Shown: positions 7,627-17,828, numbered from the stretch's first letter. The stretch: 64,000 nucleotides of DNA from Rikenellaceae bacterium (GCA_015059785.1 SUZS01000001.1:62001-126000), one strand, 5' to 3'. Notes: generated by a model from the sequence alone, not told the origin. A program made the numbers and translations.

Positions 7627-8883
7627 ATGAAGGTATATAAGTTTGGAGGAGCATCGGTAAAGACAGCCGATGGCGTAAGGAACCTAAAGCATATTATTGA
7701 GGGCCAGAGCGAGTTGTTTGTAATCGTCTCGGCTATGGGCAAGACCACAAATGCCCTTGAGGAGGTCTTTGACTTCTACCGCACAAGCAATATTGAGGGT
7801 GCGCAGAATAAGATTGACCAGATTGCAGCATACCACCAGCAGATTATTGACGAACTTTTTGGCGAGCCACGCCAGCTTGGTCAGGTAGAGGCTCTGCTGA
7901 GCGAACTGCACCGTTTTGTCACCACCGTGCCCTACGACGCATCACGCGCCGAGGAGCGATATGACCGTATGGTTGCCTTTGGCGAGCTTATCTCAACATC
8001 TATTATCTCCGAGTGGCTCAACTTCGTAGGCATTGCCAACCACTGGGTAGATATGCGCCGCTGCTTTGTGACTCAGTTCCGCCATAAGGATGCCAATGTG
8101 CTTATTGAGGAGTCTACGCCACTGCTTCGCCGCGAGGTGGCAGGCTCTGCCGAGCGCGTATTTATCGGTCAGGGATTTATCGGCTCTGCTGCCGACGGTA
8201 GCACTACGACACTGGGCCGTGAGGGCTCTGACTACTCGGCAGCCGTTGTTGCCCATATCCTTGATGCAGAGTCTATGACCGTGTGGAAGGATGTGGACGG
8301 AATCCTAAATGCCGACCCGAAGATTTTCCCAGAGGCGCAGAAGATTGATGCGCTGAACTATGTAGATACTATTGAGCTTGCATATAGCGGTGCTCAGATT
8401 ATCCACCCAAAGACCATCAAGCCACTGCAGAACAAGAACATCCCGCTCTATGTTCGCCCATTTGGCAACAAGGAGGCTGCAGGAACACGCATTGACGGCA
8501 CAGCAGAGGATGTCAAGGTGCCAATTATCATCCTCAAGCGCAACCAGAGCCTGCTCACGCTGCGCTCTCGCGACCTGTCGTTTGTCCTTGAGGAGAAGTT
8601 CCCTATTGTATTCTCAATTTTGGAGCGCTTCCGCATCAAGACAAACCTTATCCACAACTCAGCTGTAGACCTTAACCTCTGCACCGAGAGTAGCTGGCGT
8701 CTTGAGGAGGCCGCAGCAGCTCTTCAGGCCGAGGGCTTTGATACAACAATAGACAATGATGTTGAGTTGCTCACTATCCGCAACCACACTGAGCAGGCAC
8801 TTAAGGCACACACCTTCTCGGAGCGCAACATCGTAAAGCAGATAGACGCTCGCACCGTCAGAGTAATACTTCGTAAAGAGTAA
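7627..8883 (+). CDS. lysC: aspartate kinase
   Basis: A monofunctional aspartokinase (418 aa), catalysing the first step from aspartate to lysine, DAP, threonine and methionine. The N-terminal kinase signature is KFGGASVKTADGV, the ATP/substrate region includes GREGSDYSAA, and there are C-terminal ACT-like regulatory sequences from about residue 300. There is no homoserine dehydrogenase fusion. It is sandwiched between the S9 peptidase (2-bp gap) and rsmH (TAATG, 1-bp overlap), so it is cotranscribed with cell-wall genes, consistent with a role in DAP supply. Confidence 0.93.
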   Translation: MKVYKFGGASVKTADGVRNLKHIIEGQSELFVIVSAMGKTTNALEEVFDFYRTSNIEGAQNKIDQIAAYHQQIIDELFGEPRQLGQVEALLSELHRFVTTVPYDASRAEERYDRMVAFGELISTSIISEWLNFVGIANHWVDMRRCFVTQFRHKDANVLIEESTPLLRREVAGSAERVFIGQGFIGSAADGSTTTLGREGSDYSAAVVAHILDAESMTVWKDVDGILNADPKIFPEAQKIDALNYVDTIELAYSGAQIIHPKTIKPLQNKNIPLYVRPFGNKEAAGTRIDGTAEDVKVPIIILKRNQSLLTLRSRDLSFVLEEKFPIVFSILERFRIKTNLIHNSAVDLNLCTESSWRLEEAAAALQAEGFDTTIDNDVELLTIRNHTEQALKAHTFSERNIVKQIDARTVRVILRKE

Positions 8884-9785
8884 TGAGTAGTTATCACACC
8901 CCCGTACTGCTTGAGCAGGCAATCGCAGAGCTTGAGATAAAGAGCGATGGAGTATATGCCGACCTTACTTTCGGTGGCGGAGGTCACTCGCGCCGTATAT
9001 TAGAGTGTTTGGGCGAAAATGGCCGTCTCTATAGCTTTGACCAAGACTCTGACACTAAGGCCAATGCGCCAGAAGACAGCCGATTTAACTATGTAGAGAG
9101 CAACTTCCGCTTTCTGCGTAGCGCACTGCGCCTGCGCGGGGTGACAGAGGTAGACGGCATACTTGCCGACCTTGGCGTATCGTCTCACCACTTTGACGCC
9201 CTGCCACGAGGCTTCTCGTTCCGTGGCGAGGCTCCCCTTGATATGCGTATGAATCAGCGCGGTGGCGAGACAGCTGCCGATGTAGTAAACAACCGCACCG
9301 AGGAGCAACTTGCGACAATATTCTCGCAGTATGGCGAGTTAGAGACAACATGGAAAATTGCCGCCTGCATTGCTCGAGCAAGGGCCGTAAAGTCTATAAC
9401 GACTACTGCCGAGCTTGTGGCCGCCGTAGCCCCATGCACGCCAAAGAAGGATGAGTCGAAGTTTTTGACAAAACTCTTTCAGGCCCTGCGCATAGAGGTT
9501 AATGGCGAGATGGAGGCACTCAAGATGGCTCTTGAGCAGAGCCTTAAGGTGCTTAAGCCAGGGGGTAGGCTTGTTGTTATCTCCTACCACTCGCTTGAGG
9601 ATAGGATTGTAAAAAACTTTATCCGCAGCGGAAATAGTGAAGGAAAAATAGAGAAGGACTTTTTTGGTCGTAGCACAGTGCCATTGCGCGTTGTCAGCCG
9701 CAAGGCGATAGTTCCAACAGCCGAGGAGGTGGAGGCAAATCCACGCTCCCGCTCGGCAAAGATGAGAGTAGCAGAGAAGTTATGA
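8883..9785 (+). CDS. rsmH: 16S rRNA (cytosine(1402)-N(4))-methyltransferase
   Basis: RsmH (MraW) methylates N4 of C1402 in 16S rRNA (300 aa, normal). The SAM-binding motif is DLTFGGGGHSRRIL near the N-terminus; LADLGVSSHHFD and ISYHSLEDRIVK are family signatures. In most bacteria it is the second gene of the dcw cluster after mraZ. Here no mraZ precedes it and aspartokinase takes that place. It overlaps ftsL by 4 nt (ATGA). Confidence 0.95.
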   Translation: MSSYHTPVLLEQAIAELEIKSDGVYADLTFGGGGHSRRILECLGENGRLYSFDQDSDTKANAPEDSRFNYVESNFRFLRSALRLRGVTEVDGILADLGVSSHHFDALPRGFSFRGEAPLDMRMNQRGGETAADVVNNRTEEQLATIFSQYGELETTWKIAACIARARAVKSITTTAELVAAVAPCTPKKDESKFLTKLFQALRIEVNGEMEALKMALEQSLKVLKPGGRLVVISYHSLEDRIVKNFIRSGNSEGKIEKDFFGRSTVPLRVVSRKAIVPTAEEVEANPRSRSAKMRVAEKL

Positions 9786-10237
9786 GTAAGATAGACGACA
9801 GCATAGATAGCCTACCAGATAGCCACGCAGCTACAGATGACACCGCTCCACACTCCGCAGAGCCAGAGATGGATCAGGTGGTAATCACTATGCCCGCAAA
9901 GCTCAAGCGGGCACTGATTGCTATTTGGCTATTTATTCGCAGTCTATTTACAGGAGAGATTATCATCAACCCGAGCGTCTCAAAGGGCTACGACTATCTC
10001 GCCTACATAGCCTTTCTGATGCTTGTAAGCATAGTCACACTATTCTCGTCTCTGCATATGCAGATTCGCGAAAATCACCTCTCTGAGCAGGTGCGCCTCA
10101 CCCGTGAGCGTGCTGTAAGGACCGAGGAGCAGAGAATCAAGGCCACGACACACTCAGCAATAGTCAAGTCTCTAAAAGAGCGCGGCATAGAGCTTACAGA
10201 CTGCCACGAGCCGGTAACCATAATCAAACAGAAGTAG
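9782..10237 (+). CDS. ftsL: FtsL-like cell division protein
   Basis: A 151-aa single-pass protein with an N-terminal cytoplasmic part rich in acidic residues, one membrane helix (YLAYIAFLMLVSIVTLFSSL, about residues 78-97) and a short periplasmic coiled-coil-like tail. Sequence similarity to FtsL is weak, as usual. The call rests on topology and position between rsmH and ftsI, which is where Bacteroidetes carry the FtsL-like gene of the divisome FtsQLB complex. Confidence 0.75.
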   Translation: MSKIDDSIDSLPDSHAATDDTAPHSAEPEMDQVVITMPAKLKRALIAIWLFIRSLFTGEIIINPSVSKGYDYLAYIAFLMLVSIVTLFSSLHMQIRENHLSEQVRLTRERAVRTEEQRIKATTHSAIVKSLKERGIELTDCHEPVTIIKQK

Positions 10238-10240
10238 AGT

Positions 10241-12502
10241 ATGGATGAGTTAAACAAGAAGTGGCAGCGTCAGATATTCAAGAGGCTCAATGTGGTTAAG
10301 GGTTTGGTGATTTTCTTTATCACACTTATCTTCGCGCGTCTGATATACATACAATTTTACGACAAGAATATAGAGAAGCAGTCAGATAGAGTACATACAA
10401 ATCTCATCTCTGACAAGCCTATATATGCCAAGAATGGTCGAATACTTGCCGCCGACCGCTCTGTGCTTGCCACAACGGTTGAGCGTATGGGTATTCGATT
10501 TGATATGGCCAGCCACGGCTTTGACCGCCAGGAGCGTTTTGCAGATGAGGTAGACTCACTCGGCAAACTGCTTAGTGCATATTTTGGAGAACATAGTGCA
10601 AAGTGGTATATCGACACAATGCACCATATCCACAATAGAGCCATTAGGCGCGACTCTATAGGCTTTAGGGTTGTTGACAAGCGTTCAGCATTTGGCAAGC
10701 TCTTTGGCAGCAAGCGAAATATTGACACCCTGCCTGTATACAAAATCACTCGCAGCCACACCTCTACACGACTTTTTCGCGATGTAGATGCAAACCAATG
10801 GGCAGAGATTAGCCGCTATCCAATACTCAACGGCTCTATGGGAGATGTGTTTCACGACACCACAAAATTTATCCGCATATATCCACACGGAGACCTTGCC
10901 CGTCGTGTTATTGGTCGCACAAATGTAGATACGCCATACGGCATTGAGTATGCCTACAGAGATAGCATCATCGGCAAAAATGGAAAGATGTATCTTCAAT
11001 ATATGGCGCCAAATTTCAAGGCTAAGGTAGAGAATGACACCCTCAAGACCATCCCAGCTATAGACGGAGCTGACATTATAACTACTCTTGATATGGAGCT
11101 TCAGGATGTTGCCGACAGAGCACTTCGCCAGAGCCTAACAGAGCAAGAGGGTGTGTGGGGCACTACTGTTGTTATGGAGTGCGCTACGGGCGATATCCTT
11201 GCAATGGTAAACCTACGCCGCAACTCTAAGGGTCAGTATACTGAGGGTATAAACTACGCCGTGGCACAGCGCATGGAGCCTGGCTCTACGATGAAGCTCG
11301 CCACGACAATCCTATTGCTTGACAAGGCTCATATGTCGCCAGAGCAGAAGTACAACTCTGGATATGGCAGAAAGGTCAAGGTTGGCAAGTATAATGAGGT
11401 AAAGGATTCTCACCCTATTGGCACGCGCAAACAGCCACAGATAGACCTTCGTACTGCCTTCTCGGAGTCTGCCAATGTATACTTTCTCAAGGCGGTAATA
11501 GATAACTTCAAGGGTCGTGAGACAGAGTACTACAGCGCCCTATGCAGCCTCTACCTTGACCGTCACCCAGCTCTTACAGAGCTTGAGAAGAGTCCAAACA
11601 GTGTCTTTCTACCAAAACCTGGTAGTGCAAAGTGGTATGGCTCAACACTGGGTCTACTGAGCTACGGCTATGGCCTTGAGATTACCCCAATGCAGACCCT
11701 TACACTCTATAACGCCGTGGCAAACAACGGCAAGATGGTCGCACCACGCCTTGTAAAGGCTATTGAAAGAGGTGGCAAGGTGGTTTCTGAAACTCCTGTA
11801 AAGGTACTGCGCGAGCAGGTCTGCACACCGCAGACGCTTGCCCTTGTGCGCCAGTATCTGGAGCAGGTGGCACTTACGGGAACTGCAAAAGATTACTTCT
11901 CGGAGGATGAAGTGCCTTTCCGCGTAGGTGCTAAGACGGGCACTGCTACAGCGGCTAAGGGCGAAAAATATGGCGAGGGCTACCACTTAGGCTCTATGGT
12001 AACATATCTACCGGCGGAAAATCCTCGCTACACATTTATCACAGCCATATACAAGAGGCAGGGCAAGGGCTCAGTGGCTGGTGCTAAAGTGGCTGGACCT
12101 GTGCAGAAGCGCATAGCTACATACCTCTACAATCGTGAGGAGGAGTGGGCAGAGAGGCTTATAGTTAGCGATGTAAAGCAGCCTCCGATAGATGTCAAGG
12201 GCGGAAATATTGAGCATATAGGCAATGTGGCAAGCCACTTTGACCTTGCAACGGCATACACCTCGCCAACGGGATGGGGAACAACTACAACGGGTATTAA
12301 TAGCATCACTATTCGCTCTACAACGGCCGACCGTCGCCTTGTGCCTGATGTTATGGGCATGGGACTCTCTGATGCTATCTTCCTACTTGAAAATAGAGGT
12401 ATGAAGGTGACATTTACTGGCAGCGGAAAGGTTGTCTACCAGAGCGTTAAGGCTGGCGAAGTGATACACCAAGGCGATAAAATTAAACTTAGATTAGAAT
12501 AA
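10241..12502 (+). CDS. ftsI: penicillin-binding protein, division transpeptidase (FtsI/PBP3-like) with PASTA domain
   Basis: A 753-aa class B PBP. One N-terminal membrane helix (LVIFFITLIFARLIYIQF) is followed by a dimerisation region and a transpeptidase domain with S349-TMK in EPGSTMKLA, an SxN motif (SESAN) and KTGTA. A single PASTA domain closes the protein (VPDVMGMGLSDAIFLLEN onward). The PASTA domain is typical of Bacteroidetes and Gram-positive division PBPs but absent from E. coli FtsI. It cross-links septal peptidoglycan and works with the FtsW encoded in the same operon. Confidence 0.92.
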   Translation: MDELNKKWQRQIFKRLNVVKGLVIFFITLIFARLIYIQFYDKNIEKQSDRVHTNLISDKPIYAKNGRILAADRSVLATTVERMGIRFDMASHGFDRQERFADEVDSLGKLLSAYFGEHSAKWYIDTMHHIHNRAIRRDSIGFRVVDKRSAFGKLFGSKRNIDTLPVYKITRSHTSTRLFRDVDANQWAEISRYPILNGSMGDVFHDTTKFIRIYPHGDLARRVIGRTNVDTPYGIEYAYRDSIIGKNGKMYLQYMAPNFKAKVENDTLKTIPAIDGADIITTLDMELQDVADRALRQSLTEQEGVWGTTVVMECATGDILAMVNLRRNSKGQYTEGINYAVAQRMEPGSTMKLATTILLLDKAHMSPEQKYNSGYGRKVKVGKYNEVKDSHPIGTRKQPQIDLRTAFSESANVYFLKAVIDNFKGRETEYYSALCSLYLDRHPALTELEKSPNSVFLPKPGSAKWYGSTLGLLSYGYGLEITPMQTLTLYNAVANNGKMVAPRLVKAIERGGKVVSETPVKVLREQVCTPQTLALVRQYLEQVALTGTAKDYFSEDEVPFRVGAKTGTATAAKGEKYGEGYHLGSMVTYLPAENPRYTFITAIYKRQGKGSVAGAKVAGPVQKRIATYLYNREEEWAERLIVSDVKQPPIDVKGGNIEHIGNVASHFDLATAYTSPTGWGTTTTGINSITIRSTTADRRLVPDVMGMGLSDAIFLLENRGMKVTFTGSGKVVYQSVKAGEVIHQGDKIKLRLE

Positions 12503-12507
12503 AAAAT

Positions 12508-13965
12508 ATGACTATAACCGAACTATTAAAAGGTGTCAATTATACTACTGTAGAGGGCAGCACTAATAGAGATGTTGCGCATCTTACATTTGACTCTCGC
12601 GCCGTTGCGGCGGGCAGTTGCTTTATTGCCATTGAGGGTAGTGTAGTAGATGGACACAACTATATCCAGAGCGCAGTCGAGAAGGGCGCTGTGGCTGTGG
12701 TATGTAAGCGACTGCCCGAGATATTAGATACCAGCACCACTACATACATCGTTACTGACGACACAGACAAGGCTACAGCCCAGATAGCGGCCAACTTCTA
12801 TGGCAATCCGAGCCGTAAGCTGAAGGTTGTCGGCGTTACTGGCACAAATGGCAAGACCACCATCGCCACGCTGCTCTATGACCTTGTTCGCAGCATGGGA
12901 CACGAGGCGGGACTTATCTCTACGGTCGTCTATAAGATTGGCGATGAGCAGATTACCTCAACCCACACCACACCTGACGCTATCCGCCTCAACGCAATGC
13001 TCGCCCGTATGGTAGATGCAGGATGCGAGTACTGCTTTATGGAGTGCTCATCACACGCCATTGTACAGCGTCGTATATACGGCATCCACTTCGCCGGTGC
13101 ACTCTTTACAAACCTCACGCACGACCACTTAGACTATCACAAGACCTTTGCCGAGTATATCCGCGCCAAGAAGATATTCTTTGACGAGCTTTCAAAGGAT
13201 AGCTTCGCCATTGTCAACAGTGACGACCGCAATGGAGTTGTGATGCTACAAAACACTGTAGCTCAGAGCTTTACCCTCTCCCTACGCAGCTTCGCTGACT
13301 ACCGTTGCAAGATTATGGAGAGCAGTGCCGAGGGTATGATGCTCCGTATTGACGATACAGATGTGTGGGTAAGCTTCCTCGGACGCTTCAACGCCTATAA
13401 TCTGCTTACTGTCTACGCTGCAGCTCTGCAGTTGGGCTTTGAGAAGAGCGAAGTACTGGTGCACCTCAGTATGCTCCGCCCTGTAGATGGTCGCTTTGAT
13501 ATTGTCCGCGCAGCAGATGGCACTATTGCCATTGTCGATTACGCCCATACGCCCGATGCTCTTGAGAATGTGCTTAAGACCGTTGCCGAGATACGCACAA
13601 AGGGGCAGTCTGTTACTGTAATCTGTGGCTGTGGTGGCGAGCGAGATACAACAAAGCGACCAGAGATGGCGCAGATAGCCGTTAAGTATGCCGACCGCGC
13701 GATTTTCACATCTGACAACCCTCGTAGCGAGGACCCAGACTCTATACTCAACCAGATGGAGCAAGGTGTGAGCGTGGGCGATAACTACCTGAAGATTGCT
13801 GACCGCGACAGCGCAATAAAGACCGCCATTATGCTTAGCAGCGCGGGCGACATTATTGTCGTTGCAGGTAAGGGTCACGAGAACTACCAGATTATCGGCA
13901 GTCAGAAGCTACCATTTAACGACAAAGAGAGGGTAATATATTGGTTTTCAGCGTTTAACAGATAA
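12508..13965 (+). CDS. murE: UDP-MurNAc-L-alanyl-D-glutamate--2,6-diaminopimelate ligase
   Basis: Adds the third stem-peptide residue in cytoplasmic peptidoglycan precursor synthesis (485 aa). The ATP-binding P-loop is GVTGTNGKTT (about 109-118). The DNPR motif (TSDNPRSEDP, about 405) is the signature of meso-DAP-specific rather than lysine-specific enzymes, in agreement with dapD and lysC nearby. The ATG follows the ftsI stop by 5 bp. Confidence 0.95.
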   Translation: MTITELLKGVNYTTVEGSTNRDVAHLTFDSRAVAAGSCFIAIEGSVVDGHNYIQSAVEKGAVAVVCKRLPEILDTSTTTYIVTDDTDKATAQIAANFYGNPSRKLKVVGVTGTNGKTTIATLLYDLVRSMGHEAGLISTVVYKIGDEQITSTHTTPDAIRLNAMLARMVDAGCEYCFMECSSHAIVQRRIYGIHFAGALFTNLTHDHLDYHKTFAEYIRAKKIFFDELSKDSFAIVNSDDRNGVVMLQNTVAQSFTLSLRSFADYRCKIMESSAEGMMLRIDDTDVWVSFLGRFNAYNLLTVYAAALQLGFEKSEVLVHLSMLRPVDGRFDIVRAADGTIAIVDYAHTPDALENVLKTVAEIRTKGQSVTVICGCGGERDTTKRPEMAQIAVKYADRAIFTSDNPRSEDPDSILNQMEQGVSVGDNYLKIADRDSAIKTAIMLSSAGDIIVVAGKGHENYQIIGSQKLPFNDKERVIYWFSAFNR

Positions 13966-13977
13966 TACACAAACACT

Positions 13978-15180
13978 ATGCTATACACACTTTTCAAATA
14001 CCTTAACAGAGTGTACGACCTTCCAGGCTCTGGAATGTTTCAGTACATCACTTTCCGCGGTGTAGCGGCATTTATATTGGCTATGCTCATTGTAATTTAC
14101 ATCGGCAAGCCTATTATCCGCAAGTTGCAGAAGTTACAGATTGGCGAGGAGATTCGCGACCTTGGTCTTGAGGGTCAGCTTGCAAAAAAGGGGACGCCAA
14201 CTATGGGCGGCATCCTTATCCTGCTGGCAATTCTAATACCTATACTCCTCTTTGCAAGATTAGATAACATCTACATCCTGCTGATGATTATCTCTACAGT
14301 TTGGTGCGGTGCTATCGGCTTTTTGGATGATTATATCAAGGTCTTCCGCCACAATAAGGAGGGCCTGAAGGGTAAGTTCAAGGTTGTGGGTCAGATTGGT
14401 CTGGGCATTATCGTAGGTACGGTGATGTGTTTCTCTGAGGATATTGTCGTGCGCGAGGAGCAGTCTGACAATAGCAACCACACCATTACCATTGAGCACT
14501 TTGAGGATGTTAAGACCACCAAGACTACAATCCCATTCTTTAAGGAGAACGAGTTTGACTATAGCTGGCTGACATTTGGTAATCAGTCTCTTGCGTGGAT
14601 TGTCTATGTGCTTATTGCGATATTTATCGTCACAGCGGTCTCTAATGCTGCAAACCTTACTGACGGCATAGATGGACTACTGACGGGAGTGTCAATGCCT
14701 ATTGTCGTGGTGTTGGGTGTGCTGGCATACCTATCGGGACATATTATCTATGCCGACTACCTCAACATTATGTTTATACCAGATAGCGGAGAGCTACTTG
14801 TCTTTGCTCTTGCGATGATTGGCGCACTGCTTGGTTTTCTGTGGTACAATGCCTACCCTGCCCAGATTTTTATGGGCGATACAGGCTCGCTGGCTATAGG
14901 TGGCATTATTGCAGTCTTTTCCCTCTGCATCCGCAAGGAGCTGCTGCTGCCGATAATGTGCGGAATATTTGTCGTTGAGGCTCTGTCTGTGATTATCCAA
15001 CGCCGATACTTCGCCTACACAAAGCGTAAGTATGGCGAGGGCCGCCGTGTGTTCCTCATGGCACCTATTCACCACCACTACCAGAAGCAGAATATCCCAG
15101 AGAGCAAGATTACAATGCGATTTATAATTATCTCTCTGCTTCTTGCAGCAATAAGTCTTATAACCCTTAAAATCCGATAG
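13978..15180 (+). CDS. mraY: phospho-N-acetylmuramoyl-pentapeptide-transferase
   Basis: An integral membrane enzyme that transfers phospho-MurNAc-pentapeptide to undecaprenyl phosphate, forming lipid I (400 aa). About ten membrane helices are predicted. Signatures include GTPTMGGILIL, FLDDYIKV, NAANLTDGIDGL and the C-terminal APIHHHYQK loop. It is longer than E. coli MraY (360 aa) because of an insert after about residue 150 (EEQSDNSNHTI region), which seems usual in Bacteroidetes. Confidence 0.95.
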   Translation: MLYTLFKYLNRVYDLPGSGMFQYITFRGVAAFILAMLIVIYIGKPIIRKLQKLQIGEEIRDLGLEGQLAKKGTPTMGGILILLAILIPILLFARLDNIYILLMIISTVWCGAIGFLDDYIKVFRHNKEGLKGKFKVVGQIGLGIIVGTVMCFSEDIVVREEQSDNSNHTITIEHFEDVKTTKTTIPFFKENEFDYSWLTFGNQSLAWIVYVLIAIFIVTAVSNAANLTDGIDGLLTGVSMPIVVVLGVLAYLSGHIIYADYLNIMFIPDSGELLVFALAMIGALLGFLWYNAYPAQIFMGDTGSLAIGGIIAVFSLCIRKELLLPIMCGIFVVEALSVIIQRRYFAYTKRKYGEGRRVFLMAPIHHHYQKQNIPESKITMRFIIISLLLAAISLITLKIR

Positions 15181-15182
15181 TT

Positions 15183-16541
15183 ATGGCAAAGCGTATAGTA
15201 GTCCTCGGTGGAGGAATTAGTGGTTATGGCAGTGCAATACTTGCAAAAAAAGAGGGTCTGGATGTCTTTCTTACTGATGCAGGGACAATCTCCCCTCTCT
15301 ATCGCTCGCGCCTTGAGCAGTGGGGCGTAGAGTACGAAGAGGGTGGACACACCTTGGAGAAGATTCTCAATGCTACCGAGGTTATCAAGTCTCCAGGCAT
15401 ACCTGATAAAGCACCTATTGTTGTGGCTATTCGCGAAAAGGGTATACCCGTAATCTCAGAGATGGAGTTTACTCACCGCTATATCGGTGGTGCAAAGACT
15501 ATCTGCATCACTGGTAGCAACGGTAAGACCACGACCACCTCGCTAATCTACAAAATTCTCTCTGACGCAGGATATAATGTGGCATTAGGTGGCAATATCG
15601 GCGAGAGCTTTGCCTATAGCGTGGCTACAGGGGCTTACGACTGGTATGTGCTTGAGCTGAGCAGCTTCCAGCTTGACGGTATGTTTAAGTTCAGAGCAAA
15701 TATCGCCGTGCTGATGAACATCACCCCCGACCACCTTGACCGCTACAACTACTGCTTCCAGAACTATGTAGATAGCAAGATGCGCATCGTACAGAACCAG
15801 AAGAGCAACGACTGTTTTATCTACTCTGCCGACGATAGTACCATTATGGCGGAGCTGACAAAACACCCTTTGCGCTCGCGCGAACTGCCATTTATGGCAA
15901 AGAGTGCCGTTGCCAGTGGTGCAGGCGACGCATTTCTCTCTAACGACATTTTTACCGCTCGCGTAGGCGATGTTGCGGTAGATATTAATACCGAGAAGAT
16001 GCAGATTAAGGGTCTACATAACGCCTACGACGCCATGGCAGCAGCCTTGGCGGCCCTCGCTGCGGGTGTTGCGCCAGAGCAGGTGGCAGAGTCTATCTAC
16101 GACTTCTCGCCCGTTGAGCACCGCCTTGAGCCTGTGGCAGAGATTGACGGCGTGCAGTATATCAACGACTCTAAGGCTACAAATGTGGACTCTGTCTGGT
16201 ATGCCCTTGAGAGTATGACCCGCCCAGTGGTATGGATTGCTGGCGGAACAGATAAGGGAAACGACTATACCCCACTCCTTGAGTTTGCCCGCACAAAGGT
16301 GCATACGCTTATCTGTATGGGTCTTGATAACACAAAGCTTGAGCGCGACTTTGCAGGTGTTGTTCCGACAATAGTCTCAACAGATAGCCTTGACAGCGCA
16401 ATGCGTGCGGCGGTTGCTGCGGCACGAAGTGGCGATGTGGTGCTGCTCTCCCCTGCCTGCGCAAGCTTCGACCTATTTAAGAACTACTGCCAGCGCGGCG
16501 AGCTGTTTAAGGAGTGGGTCAATACAAACCTCAAAAAGTAG
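15183..16541 (+). CDS. murD: UDP-N-acetylmuramoyl-L-alanine--D-glutamate ligase
   Basis: Adds D-glutamate to UDP-MurNAc-L-Ala (452 aa). It has an N-terminal Rossmann-like domain (VLGGGISGYGSAILAKK), a P-loop in the central domain (ITGSNGKTTTTSLI), and the Mur ligase motif NITPDHLDR. The mraY stop (TAG) is followed by the murD ATG after 2 bp. Gene order murE-mraY-murD-ftsW matches the conserved dcw cluster. Confidence 0.95.
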   Translation: MAKRIVVLGGGISGYGSAILAKKEGLDVFLTDAGTISPLYRSRLEQWGVEYEEGGHTLEKILNATEVIKSPGIPDKAPIVVAIREKGIPVISEMEFTHRYIGGAKTICITGSNGKTTTTSLIYKILSDAGYNVALGGNIGESFAYSVATGAYDWYVLELSSFQLDGMFKFRANIAVLMNITPDHLDRYNYCFQNYVDSKMRIVQNQKSNDCFIYSADDSTIMAELTKHPLRSRELPFMAKSAVASGAGDAFLSNDIFTARVGDVAVDINTEKMQIKGLHNAYDAMAAALAALAAGVAPEQVAESIYDFSPVEHRLEPVAEIDGVQYINDSKATNVDSVWYALESMTRPVVWIAGGTDKGNDYTPLLEFARTKVHTLICMGLDNTKLERDFAGVVPTIVSTDSLDSAMRAAVAAARSGDVVLLSPACASFDLFKNYCQRGELFKEWVNTNLKK

Positions 16542-16546
16542 AAACG

Positions 16547-17818
16547 ATGGAAGACAACAGAGCGACAGTTCCCTCAATACTCTCAAAGGTTACTTTTTTC
16601 AACGGAGACAAGGTGTTGATGGTTATCGTGCCTATACTCTTTGTACTCTCAGCACTTGTTGTCTACTCATCAGTAGCCAAGATGGGCTATGCCCATATGG
16701 GAACGGAGACCAACGCCATTTTCACTAAGCATTTAGTAGTTATTATCTTAGCAGCCACCACGCTTATGGGTTGCTACTTTATGGGCGCAAAGTTCCTCTA
16801 CAAGACCGCGCCATATGTATATGGTATCTGCTGGTTGCTTACCCTTGGCGTATATTTCTTTGGCTCTACAAATGGAGGCGCAGCTCGCTGGTACGACTTC
16901 GGCTTCTCTGTTCAGCCGTCAGAGCTTCTTAAAGTTGCAACAATACTTCTCCTTGCCCGCACCCTTGATGATGCACAACCAACAATCGGTCACCAGCGCC
17001 TACTGCCCTCATTCAACCCGTGGAAGTGGACAAAGAAGGGGCGTCAGAAACAACTTGACATACTCTGGAACGGCACATGCAAGATTGTTATGCCCGTGCT
17101 ATCATCTGTTGCCGTGATTATCAAGGCGCACAACTCTACAGCCCTGCTTGTCTTCGGCATCGGCTTTATTATGATATTTATCGGTCGCGCGCTGAAGATG
17201 GAGCTTACAAAGGTCTTTCTGCTTGTCGCCGCCGCGGGTGCTATATACTTTGCCGCAGGTGCTGGTCGCGCACATACAGCCACAAGCCGTATTACAAACT
17301 TTGTCAAGGAGTGGACCACCCCTGCCGACACCACCGCCACACGAACCCTTACAGATGCTGACCACGCAATGATTGCCATATATGACGGAGGTCTATTTGG
17401 CGTGGGCGCAGGCCAATCTGTTATGCGCGCAAAGATTACCCACCCAGAGAGCGATTACATCTTCTCATTCTTTGTTGAGGAGTACGGAATTATCATGGGT
17501 ATGATACTCATCATCCTCTATGCCTGGATTTTCGCCCGCGCTATCGCTATCTTTAAGTCCAGCCGCTGGTTCTTCGGAGGTATCCTTGCGCTGGGGCTGG
17601 CGCTGATGATAACTATTCAGGCACTGCTCCACTTTATGGTCTCCACGCACCTGTTTATGGAGACCGGCCAAAACCTACCACTTATCTCCCACGGAGGCAC
17701 ATCAATGGTCTGCACCGCTGCTGCTCTGGGTATCATCCTGAGCATCAGCCGCCAAGCCAATAACCGCACCCTTGAGCCACCAGTCGGCATCGCCGCCATG
17801 AGCGGAGAGGAGGAGTAG
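16547..17818 (+). CDS. ftsW: peptidoglycan glycosyltransferase FtsW
   Basis: A SEDS-family polytopic membrane protein (423 aa, about ten helices) that polymerises lipid II at the septum with its partner FtsI. Family features include GGAARWYDFGFSVQPSELLK, SDYIFSFFVEEYGIIMG and the C-terminal PLISHGGTSMV. The ORF track begins at 16514, which overlaps murD; the ATG at 16547, 5 bp after the murD stop, fits better. Normally murG, murC, ftsQ, ftsA and ftsZ follow. Here the cluster ends and a 121-bp tandem array begins about 20 bp after the stop. Confidence 0.93.
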   Translation: MEDNRATVPSILSKVTFFNGDKVLMVIVPILFVLSALVVYSSVAKMGYAHMGTETNAIFTKHLVVIILAATTLMGCYFMGAKFLYKTAPYVYGICWLLTLGVYFFGSTNGGAARWYDFGFSVQPSELLKVATILLLARTLDDAQPTIGHQRLLPSFNPWKWTKKGRQKQLDILWNGTCKIVMPVLSSVAVIIKAHNSTALLVFGIGFIMIFIGRALKMELTKVFLLVAAAGAIYFAAGAGRAHTATSRITNFVKEWTTPADTTATRTLTDADHAMIAIYDGGLFGVGAGQSVMRAKITHPESDYIFSFFVEEYGIIMGMILIILYAWIFARAIAIFKSSRWFFGGILALGLALMITIQALLHFMVSTHLFMETGQNLPLISHGGTSMVCTAAALGIILSISRQANNRTLEPPVGIAAMSGEEE

Positions 17819-17828
17819 TTTTAGATGG

